Shown here piece after piece: positions 8,365 to 16,000 of a stretch of 39,218 nucleotides of DNA (the first letter of the stretch is position 1; the number at the start of each line of letters is the position of its first letter). Under the pieces are notes generated by a model. It searched no databases. It was given only the letters and a program-made list of their open reading frames with translations, and was not told the DNA's origin. Origin of the DNA: a virus; the IMG/VR virus record IMGVR_UViG_3300044634_003656, positions 1 to 39,218 of that record. One strand, given 5' to 3'. The position numbers and the translations under genes were made by a program.

Positions 8365-9443
8365 TTCTCACAGTCACACCAGGCATCAATCTTTCGAGCG
8401 TCACCGGGCCGATCAGCAAGGCGCAGCTCAACCAACTGGGGCAGCCCACGGTGGGGTTGGTGCCGGGAAGCGTGGTGACGGCGGACACAAATTTCGTTTC
8501 GTTGAGATGCACGGATGCATCCTTCCCGAACTACGAGCTCTACAATACCGCCGGGCCGGTCGATAAGAAACGCGCTCGGCTAGCACACGACGCACTTGGA
8601 AATATCGTAATAGACCGCGTCAACGACGCTTACACGAGCGCGGCCGGCGTTGTCGGGTGGGACGCGTCAAACAACATGACGCTTTATGGGCCCAGCTTGA
8701 CCGTCAACGGGTCGATTAAGAATGTGACAGGCGCGGTTACCGGTGCTTCGGACGCATCCGCGTGGACGATTGGCGCAGGATCCAGCGTACCGGGCACCGG
8801 AACGGGTGGGGGATATGTCCAACTTTTCGGTGGCACTCATTCCACATGGCCGGGCCGTGTGTTCTTCGGGACGGGGACCAATACCCACGGCGGATTCGAC
8901 GACAGCGGGAACCTTGGCGTCGGGACGCTAACCCCAGCCGCAAAGCTGCATGTGGCTGGTGATATTCTCATAGAGAACACTCGCGCGTTTAGGTTTTTGG
9001 ATACAGCGGGCAGCTCTCCCGGATTTGCGTGCCAAGTTGATAACCATTTTATTTTTACAGGATCAAGCAGCACGGGAGGCGGTAGGCCAATTTTTGGATG
9101 CGTCATGCAGAGCGACACCTCCGCGTTACAAGTCTTCGCGCCGCTGAAGATCGGCGCGGCGGGGGTGGAATTCAAAAGCGTGCTCAAAGCCACCGTCACG
9201 CAAACCCCCAACAGCGGGTCGCCGTTGGCAGCGGGAACGCTCTATCAAGTAACAGCGACGGTCACAGGCGCATTGCCCGGCGCTCTGATTATCGTCAAAG
9301 ACTCCTTAGCAAATAAACCAAACCTCGTGCTCAGCGCCGCGTGCCTCTCGGCAGATTCGGTGATTGTCTACTACCTCAACGAAGGCACCTCCTCATTCAA
9401 CTGGGGAACCCAAGCGATCGACCTTTACGTCTTCAACACATGA
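8361..9443 (+). CDS. Tail fibre protein
   Basis: A 360-residue protein with a typical fibre segment GNLGVGTLTPAAKLHVAGDI at about residues 184-203, the beta-repeat module seen in many trimeric phage fibres. It is rich in Gly, Thr, Ser and Asn. An N-terminal portion (LTVTPGINLSSVTGPISKAQ) probably anchors to the tail and a C-terminal beta domain ends in IDLYVFNT. It starts at ATG 8361 overlapping the previous stop. Bases ~8490-9080 look visibly AT-richer than the flanks and use rare-looking codons (ATA, TTA), which fits exchange of a receptor-binding segment. Receptor unknown. Confidence 0.7.
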   Translation: MILTVTPGINLSSVTGPISKAQLNQLGQPTVGLVPGSVVTADTNFVSLRCTDASFPNYELYNTAGPVDKKRARLAHDALGNIVIDRVNDAYTSAAGVVGWDASNNMTLYGPSLTVNGSIKNVTGAVTGASDASAWTIGAGSSVPGTGTGGGYVQLFGGTHSTWPGRVFFGTGTNTHGGFDDSGNLGVGTLTPAAKLHVAGDILIENTRAFRFLDTAGSSPGFACQVDNHFIFTGSSSTGGGRPIFGCVMQSDTSALQVFAPLKIGAAGVEFKSVLKATVTQTPNSGSPLAAGTLYQVTATVTGALPGALIIVKDSLANKPNLVLSAACLSADSVIVYYLNEGTSSFNWGTQAIDLYVFNT

Positions 9444-9904
9444 TTACCATCGAATCCCCGCACAGCGTCCTGGTCAACGGCAGCCATTACGGGGCCGTGT
9501 GCGACACCATCGCCAACAATCCGCAGCTCGCCTCCGACATCCAGCGCGCCCTGGTCGCCTACGACACCGCGCTCCGCGACGAACACGCCGCGCAGATCGC
9601 CGCGCTCAACCAAACTCACGCCGAAGCGCTCGCCGTCGAAGCCGACAAAGCCGCTGCGCTCAAAGCCGAGCGGACCGTGCTCCAAGCCGAGCTCGACGCG
9701 AACCTCGCTTATCAAGCCCAGGTGTTGGAGAAGGCGGCCGTGGTCGTGCCCGAGGCGGTCAAGACCGGGAAGTTCGACGCCGTGCTCGAACTGCTCGCGT
9801 TCGCAGGCAAACCCCTTGCCGATAAACGCCGCGACGAGGAAGCCGCCAAACTGCGCGAGCTCGAAGCGGAGCTCGCCGAACGCCGCGCCAAACTCGGCCT
9901 CTAA
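9440..9904 (+). CDS. Coiled-coil protein, possible fibre-associated factor
   Basis: A 154-residue protein. The first ~45 residues (MITIESPHSVLVNGSHYGAV) are beta-like; the rest is an Ala/Glu/Lys/Arg heptad-rich coiled coil (AQIAALNQTHAEALAVEADK, then ELEAELAERRAKLGL). The ATG overlaps the fibre stop by 4 bases. Position directly after the fibre gene suggests a fibre chaperone or a fibre-associated trimerisation partner, but there is no family motif, so the function is inference only. Confidence 0.5.
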   Translation: MITIESPHSVLVNGSHYGAVCDTIANNPQLASDIQRALVAYDTALRDEHAAQIAALNQTHAEALAVEADKAAALKAERTVLQAELDANLAYQAQVLEKAAVVVPEAVKTGKFDAVLELLAFAGKPLADKRRDEEAAKLRELEAELAERRAKLGL

Positions 9905-9908
9905 CTTT

Positions 9909-11018
9909 ATGTCGCGCTCCTACACGCTTTCGCCCAAGAAGAAGAAGAAGAAAAGTGCGCCGTCTTACAAAGACTCGCGCAACCAGCAGAGCGCGCAGGA
10001 TTACGCCAACAGCCTGCTCGACTCGTTCCAGCAACGGCAGGAACAAACGCTGAGCTCCGCGATCAAGCAGACCCCCAAGGCGATCGCCGCCACGGCGGCG
10101 GCGATGGAGAAAGCGGACCGAACCTCGCGCACGAACCGGATCGGGTTCCTGGAGGAGTTCGGGCAACGGGCCCGTGCGGCGGCGTTCAAGGCCAACCCGG
10201 AGCTGCGCAGTGCGCTCGACCGTTACAACTCGGGCACGACCGACGCCGCCGATGCGCTGGGCGATGCCGCCACGGGCCGCAGTGCGTTGCTCGCTTCGCT
10301 GAACGAGGACGCGCTGGCCGCAGGGCCGAGCGCGATCTCCCGGGCGCTCGAGCAAAATGCGCTCGATGAACTCTCCCTCGGGGGCAGGCTCTCGGCGGAT
10401 GAAGCCCGGCTGGTGGATCAAACCAGCCGCGCCGCGTTTGCGGATCGCGGGTTGGTGCGGTCCAACCCGGCCATTGTGGCCGAGGTGATGAACCGCGATG
10501 CCGCCCAACGCGCCCGGATGCGGGAACGCCAGGGGTTTGCGGGATCGGTGAACCAGCAGTTGCTCGGGGAACAGGCGCAGAACCGGGACTTCGGCACCAA
10601 CGTCGAACAGCTCAACCGGGCCGACGCGGCGCAACGGGCCGGGTTCCAAACCCAACGGGCCGGGCTGCTCTCCAACGCGGTGACGATCAACCAGGCGATC
10701 GATCCCGCGCAGCAGATTCTGGCCGGGCCGACCAACGCCGGCGGCGCAACCCAGAGCGGGCTCAGCCTGCTCAACATGAGCCAGAGCACGCCGACGATGC
10801 TCACCGGTCTCCAAGACCAGGCTTACGGGGCGTTTCTCAACCGGGACGAAAGCCGATACAACGCGGCGCTCAACGCGGCCACGGCGCAGGACGCGGCAAA
10901 CAAACAACTCGCAGCCGCACGGTCCGCCGGGAAAAGCGCGATGATCGGTTCGGGCATTCAAGCCGTCGGATCGCTCGGCGGCGCTGCGATCGGTGCGGCG
11001 GGGCTTGTCATTTTCTGA
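9909..11018 (+). CDS. Internal virion / DNA-ejection-type protein
   Basis: A 369-residue protein with a Lys-rich N-terminus (six consecutive Lys after MSRSYTLSP), long Ala/Gln/Arg-rich helices, and a Gly-rich hydrophobic C-terminus (SGIQAVGSLGGAAIGAAGL) able to enter a membrane. This resembles T7 gp14-type or P22 ejection proteins in organisation: DNA-binding or packaged N-terminus, helical body, membrane-active tail. The motif RSNPAIVAEVMNRDAAQRAR recurs, to my memory, in similarly placed podovirus proteins. ATG 9909 is preceded by AACTTT with no Shine-Dalgarno. It is followed after 3 bases by the PAPS-reductase-like gene. Confidence 0.55.
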   Translation: MSRSYTLSPKKKKKKSAPSYKDSRNQQSAQDYANSLLDSFQQRQEQTLSSAIKQTPKAIAATAAAMEKADRTSRTNRIGFLEEFGQRARAAAFKANPELRSALDRYNSGTTDAADALGDAATGRSALLASLNEDALAAGPSAISRALEQNALDELSLGGRLSADEARLVDQTSRAAFADRGLVRSNPAIVAEVMNRDAAQRARMRERQGFAGSVNQQLLGEQAQNRDFGTNVEQLNRADAAQRAGFQTQRAGLLSNAVTINQAIDPAQQILAGPTNAGGATQSGLSLLNMSQSTPTMLTGLQDQAYGAFLNRDESRYNAALNAATAQDAANKQLAAARSAGKSAMIGSGIQAVGSLGGAAIGAAGLVIF

Positions 11019-11021
11019 GCC

Positions 11022-11858
11022 ATGCCGCGACTCGACGAACTGATTGAGGCCAGCCAGGCGCAGATCCGCGAGGCGTTGGAACAGTCCACCGCACCCGTTT
11101 TGCTCTGCTCGTTTGGCAAGGACTCGATGGTGCTGCTCCATTTGCTCCGGTCGATGGGGCTGGACCTGCCCGTTGTGTTCCATCGGGATCCGTGGTTTCC
11201 CCACAAATACGCGTTCGCGGATCGGATGATCCGGGAATGGAACCTCACCGTTTGGGATTGGCAGCCGGTGGCGGTGAGCCTCTGGCACGGGAAAGGCATC
11301 GTGGCGTTCACGAATCATTATCAGATCGGCCAGACGCCCACGGGTGAACCGGTGACGTGTTCGGTGCCGAAGAACATTCTCCCGCCCGTGGAGGGTAAAC
11401 CTTACCTGTGCGGGTTGGCGGATCTCATGCACCGGCCTACGGGCACGTTCAAATACCCGTGGGACCTGGCGTTCATCGGGCACAAGTCCAGCGACCAGGA
11501 TCAGATCGCCGGCCGGGTGCCGTTGCACACGGACCTTGTCCGGGTGGACCACGGGCCGACTGGAGCGTTCCCGCTCCGGCACTGGACGGACGATGATATC
11601 TGGGACTACACGGACCGGTTCGCCGTTCCCGTGCAGACGGATCGGTATTACCGGGATGATCTCGGGTGGGATGAGTTGCCGGATAAGACGCATAACTCGG
11701 ATTATTGGACGGCCTGCATGGCGTGTATCGACCGGCGCAACGGGCCGACGGTGCATTGCCCGAAGCTCAAACGGCAGGTGCGCAATGTGTCCGGAACGGT
11801 GGCGCATATGGAACTCCGGGCGTCGTATTTCGGGGAGGAGGCGCCGACGTGCTCTTAG
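11022..11858 (+). CDS. PAPS-reductase family PP-loop ATPase
   Basis: A 278-residue protein. The PP-loop SFGKDS is at residues 30-35 after a beta strand (PVLLC), followed by HLLRSMGLDLPVVFHRDPWF, the arrangement of the PAPS reductase/DndC-like adenine-nucleotide alpha-hydrolase family. Near the C-terminus Cys232, Cys235 and Cys246 (CMAC ... HCP) could hold a metal or Fe-S cluster or a catalytic thiol. Family members reduce PAPS or activate substrates for sulfur transfer (DNA phosphorothioation, tRNA thiolation). No DndB/D/E partners are present, so the substrate is unknown. It lies within the virion-protein block and overlaps the following SET gene by 10 bases, suggesting coupled translation and a shared job. 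Phage PAPS-reductase-like genes are common but mostly uncharacterised. Confidence 0.8.
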   Translation: MPRLDELIEASQAQIREALEQSTAPVLLCSFGKDSMVLLHLLRSMGLDLPVVFHRDPWFPHKYAFADRMIREWNLTVWDWQPVAVSLWHGKGIVAFTNHYQIGQTPTGEPVTCSVPKNILPPVEGKPYLCGLADLMHRPTGTFKYPWDLAFIGHKSSDQDQIAGRVPLHTDLVRVDHGPTGAFPLRHWTDDDIWDYTDRFAVPVQTDRYYRDDLGWDELPDKTHNSDYWTACMACIDRRNGPTVHCPKLKRQVRNVSGTVAHMELRASYFGEEAPTCS

Positions 11859-12247
11859 TCCCCACGTTCATCGCGGCCTCGGGGATTCACGGGATCGGGC
11901 TCTTCGCCGCCCGCGACATTGCCCGGGGGGAACCGCTCTGGGAGTTCACCCGGGGGATCGATACGCGGTTTGAGTTCGAGGACGTCGGCCGGTTCCCGCT
12001 CCATGTGCAACGGCGGGTCCGGCATTACTGCTATGTGAACCCGGCCCGGCCCGGCGCCCTGGTGCTGTGCGGGGACGACGCACGGTTCTGGAATTTCGCC
12101 GCCGATCCCAACGCGATCGAGGACGCGCCGCCCCGGCACGACCGGGAGAGTGTGCTCGTGGCCGCCCGCCCGATTGCGGCCGGGGAAGAGCTCACTGTGG
12201 GGCTGGAGACCGATGCCGACGCGGCCCGCAAACTTTCACACCGATAA
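11849..12247 (+). CDS. Small SET-domain protein (putative lysine methyltransferase)
   Basis: A 132-residue, essentially SET-only protein. GTG 11849 is chosen because GGAGG at 11834-11838 sits 10 bases upstream; a longer ATG form would run antisense to nothing but through the PAPS-reductase gene in another frame. Motifs: GIHGIGLFAARDIARGEPLW (residues 12-31, SET-N), WNFAADPNA (81-89, the NHSxxPN pseudoknot element with H and S replaced), and AAGEELTVGLE (110-120, where the catalytic-type Tyr of ELTxDY is absent). SET proteins transfer methyl groups from S-adenosylmethionine to lysines. Whether this divergent version is active is uncertain. It overlaps the PAPS-reductase-like gene by 10 bases and is followed after 6 bases by a virion-type protein gene. 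Confidence 0.7.
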   Translation: MLLVPTFIAASGIHGIGLFAARDIARGEPLWEFTRGIDTRFEFEDVGRFPLHVQRRVRHYCYVNPARPGALVLCGDDARFWNFAADPNAIEDAPPRHDRESVLVAARPIAAGEELTVGLETDADAARKLSHR

Positions 12248-12253
12248 CACGCC

Positions 12254-13027
12254 ATGCAATACAACCCTTCTGTCAACGACAACCGCGGGAACATCATCGC
12301 GAACTCCGCCGACAACGTCGCCCGCACGACTTTGGCCGGGTATCAATCCATGGCCGACGGGATCTCCCAGGCGGGGCGGTCGGTGGCCGGGGGGATTATG
12401 GGGTACGGTCAGGAGCGGGATCGGCTGGAGAAGGAGTCGGCGCTCATTGACGGGAAGACCCGGGCTTACGCGCAGATGGGGGTGCTATCGGACGCGGATT
12501 ACGCGGCGATGGCGAAGGGCAATCTGGCGAAGAAACGGGAGATCCTTTCCCAGGCGGATGCGATTTATCTGGATCAGATCCAACGGCAGAATCAGGGGTT
12601 GCAGGAGCGGAAACTGAATGAGGATATCCGGCAGTTTGATGTGAATCATCCGGCGGGGTGGGAGCCAACGGCGAAGATCATGCAAAAGAATGGGGCGACT
12701 GTGGTGATGCAGCAGACCAGCCCGTTCCAAGGGTCGGTGCGGGTGCTCGATGAACCGGCAATGCCTGAACCTGTCATTGATCCGACTACGGGGAAACCTA
12801 TGGCCGGGTGGTTGAAGATAGGAAACCGATTGGTGAACACGAACGCGCCGCAGGGAGGCTTGTGGGGTCAGGCATTTCCCGGCACTACAGGTTCAGGAAC
12901 GACTGCGCCCGGGTCCGCGACTCCGGCACCCACAGCCGCCGGCGGGAATGTGGTGGTGGGCACGATCCGCACCCAGAACGGGCGCCGGTATCGGTACGAC
13001 GGCAGTGAATGGAAGGAGATCAAGTGA
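12254..13027 (+). CDS. Internal virion-type protein with C-terminal QNGxxYRY motif
   Basis: A 257-residue protein. The N-terminal half is helical (ANSADNVARTTLAGYQSMAD; RDRLEKESALIDGKTRAYAQ), with a Gly-rich bend GISQAGRSVAGGIMGYG; a Pro/Gly/Thr linker follows and the C-terminus is IRTQNGRRYRYDGSEWKEIK. That last motif also closes the unrelated 23378-23782 protein (IRIQNGHSYRYNAATGRWE), pointing to a shared small binding module. The gene precedes and overlaps the giant polyvalent gene (GTGA at 13024). From position I infer an ejection/internal head protein partner; no known family identified. Confidence 0.5.
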   Translation: MQYNPSVNDNRGNIIANSADNVARTTLAGYQSMADGISQAGRSVAGGIMGYGQERDRLEKESALIDGKTRAYAQMGVLSDADYAAMAKGNLAKKREILSQADAIYLDQIQRQNQGLQERKLNEDIRQFDVNHPAGWEPTAKIMQKNGATVVMQQTSPFQGSVRVLDEPAMPEPVIDPTTGKPMAGWLKIGNRLVNTNAPQGGLWGQAFPGTTGSGTTAPGSATPAPTAAGGNVVVGTIRTQNGRRYRYDGSEWKEIK

Positions 13028-16000
13028 CGTTCGATCCGAGCCAGCCTTATACGGAGGAGGTGCCGTTTGATCCGGCGCAGCCGTTCACCGAGGAGGTGCC
13101 GTTTAATCCCAATGCGCCTTCGTCGCTGGCCGCCGGTCGGGCACGGGTGACGGTTTACAACAACCACGAAGATCAATACGGCTCGGAGTCCGCCCGGAAG
13201 AACCCGCTCACGGGCAAGCGGCAGTCGCAGGAAGGCGTGACGATCGCGGTGGACCCCAAGGTCATTCCCTACGGGAGCCGGGTGAAGATCCCGGCGCTGG
13301 CCGAGATGAGCGCGAACAAGGACGGGGTGTTCATCGCCCATGACACGGGCGGCGCGGTGAAGAGCCGGAAGGCGTCCGGCGGGAAGGAGCCGGTCATCGA
13401 TGTGTATGTGGCCGGGCAGAACCGGGCGGAGGCGAATGCGCGCATGGCGGCGCTGGATTCCGCGATCGCGCAGATGAGCAACGGCTCAGGAAATTTGGAC
13501 TTTGAGTTGCTCGATCCGCCGCCCGCTCAGAAACTCGACGGGGACACGGGCACAAACCGGATCCGATCGGGTCTCTCGACTTTCGCGCAGACGGCCGAGG
13601 CCGGGCTGGGCAAGGCGGTGGAAGGACTCGGGACGCTGGGCGCTCAGGTGGTGTCGGCTGTGCAAGGCACGGGCACGCCGCAGGAGGCGGCGGCGGAGGA
13701 GCGCAGTTTGCGCCAGATCATCGCCAAGGCGAAGGCCGCGCCGGACTTTCCCCAGAAAGACGCCCGGCTCGCGGAGCTGGAGCAACGGCTGGCCACGCTC
13801 GGTTCGTCGAAGGAGATTCTCGAGGTGCCGGATGCGATCCGGGCCGCAGGCCGTGCGGTGGTGGCCGATGCGGAAGATCGGTTTACGCCCAACCCGGCTT
13901 ATGCAGGGGAGTTTTTCGCGGAGACGGTGCCGCAAGTGGCCGGGAGCGCGGTGCAGTCGGTCGCGCCGTTCCTTGTGCCCGGGGTGGGCCCCGCGCTCGG
14001 GACTGCGCAGATGTTTGCGCAGACTTACCAAGACACTTACGAGAAGAACCGCGCCAAGGGGGTGGATGAAGAGGAGGCGATTCGGAGAGGGTTGCTCAAC
14101 GGGATTGTGTCCGGTGGCCTGGAGCCGATCGGCGGCGGGATTGTGGCGGGTGCAATGAAGAAGCTGGCCGCTGGAAAGGCGGCGCAAGGGGTGGGCCGGG
14201 CGATCGTGCAAGGCACGATGGGCGAGGGGGTGACGGGTTCGTTGCAGGAGACGGCTTCGCAGGTGATCAGCCAGGAGCAGCTCAACCCGATGGAGATTGC
14301 CAAGGCCGGGGCCCTGGAGGCGCTCGGGGGTTTCATGATGACGGGCGGGGCCGCCGGTGTGGGCAGGGTGGCGCAACGCTTTGCCACGCCGCAGCCAGGC
14401 GACCAAGCCGCCGCGCCCGCTACCGCAAACCTCGCTTCGCTTTCGGTGGGTGCCACGGAGCTCACGCCCGAGGAAGCCGCGCTCTTTGCCACGGCACCCG
14501 CAGCGCAGGCGGTGCCGGTGGCCGCGCCTGCTCCGGTGGCAGCGGTTGCTCAAGATCCGACCGATCGGTCAGATCCGACCGATCCGACCGATCCGCAACC
14601 CAATGAGCAGAACAACCAAGCGCCCTTACCGGGGCAGCCGCAGCTTCGACCCGACCTGCCGGAACAACAACAGTTGCCCGTGGTGCCGGAGCAACCGGCT
14701 CCACAAACACCGCAAGCGAATGCTGCAAGCGCAGCTCCCGCAGAGCCCGCCGCCCCCGTAGCGCCCCCGCGCAAACCCACCCAAGCCGAGCTGGCCGAAG
14801 CCGCCTACCGTGCCGAGCTCCAAGCCGAGCTCGACGCCGTCAACGAAGAGCACACCGTCGGCCTCGCCGACGCCCTGCGCCGCATCGGCGGGCTCCCTTC
14901 CAAGAAGAGCCGCCACTTTGGCGAATGGTCCGGCGAACTCGCCATGCTCATCGAAGAACGCCAAGGCGCACGCAAACGCTTCGGCAACAAACGCCTCTTC
15001 GAGAACCTCTTCGACGACGAAGCCCGCTCCATGGACACCGTCGCCGAAGGCCTGCGCGAAGAAGGCTTCGACGTGGCCGGGGCCGACGACGTGTTCCGCC
15101 TGGTCGACGAATGGATGCGCACCGGCAAAGAACCCAGGGCCGCCCTCACCAACATCGGCGCCGAGGAATCCATGGCCGGGATGCCCTTCTCCAAACAGAC
15201 CGCCACGGCCGGCGCCCCGGCGCTCCCGCCCGGCGTGCTCACCCAAGCCAAGGCCGCAGTCAAGACCCTCTTCTCCCGGGCGGGCATGAACCCCTCGACC
15301 GTCTGGCACGCCAGCCCCGCCGCCATCCCCGCCGGGGTGGGCGGCGACTTGGTCCGCGCCGAAGCCGCCGCCGGGCGCGCCGTCGAAGGCTTCTTCCTCG
15401 GTGGCCGCGTGCATCTCGTGGCGTCCGGCATCGCCCAGGGCGCCGCGCAGTTCGGCATCCCGTTTGAAACCCGGGCCCAACAGGTGGCACTCCACGAAAC
15501 CGTGGGCCACGACGGACTCGGGGCCGTGCTGGCCGCCAAAAGCCGCCGCGTTTTCAACTCGATCGTGGATGGCGTTTACACCCGGATCCCCAAAGCCGAG
15601 CTTTCCCAGATCGCCCGCGACTACCAGGCCAACGTGGCCACCCCGCAAGGCCGGGCCGACGTGGTCACCGAATATCTCGCCCGCCAAACCGAGCCGGGAA
15701 TTCCCAGCCAAGGCATTGTGGCCCGCGCCATCGCCAAGATCCGCGAGCTTCTGCGCGAGGTGTTCCCCAAGCTCCGCATGACCGACGGCGACATTGTGGC
15801 GTTGCTCAACGCAGCACGGAACCGGGTGCAGGCCGGGCGCTCCAATCCAAACGGGATCCGGTTTTCCATGCGCGCCTTTCACGGCACGCCCCACAAGGTG
15901 GATCGGTTCAGCCTCGACAAAATCGGCACCGGAGAAGGGGCGCAGGCTTACGGATGGGGGCTGTACTTTGCGGAGAATAAGGAGGTGGCAGATCAATACC

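Noticed and set aside
8361-9443. Diversity-generating retroelement acting on the fibre
   Set aside because: No reverse transcriptase gene or template repeat was seen.
9759-11807. A 682-codon minus-strand frame
   Set aside because: Antisense shadow of the internal virion protein and PAPS-reductase genes; Arg/His/Pro-rich, no motif.
11022-11858. A phosphorothioation (Dnd/Ssp) system
   Set aside because: Only a DndC-like PP-loop protein is present; no cysteine desulfurase, DndB, D or E genes.
14460-14780. Separate gene in the Pro/Ala-rich part of the giant gene
   Set aside because: The long frame is continuous and the region reads as a linker; other frames give only low-complexity products.
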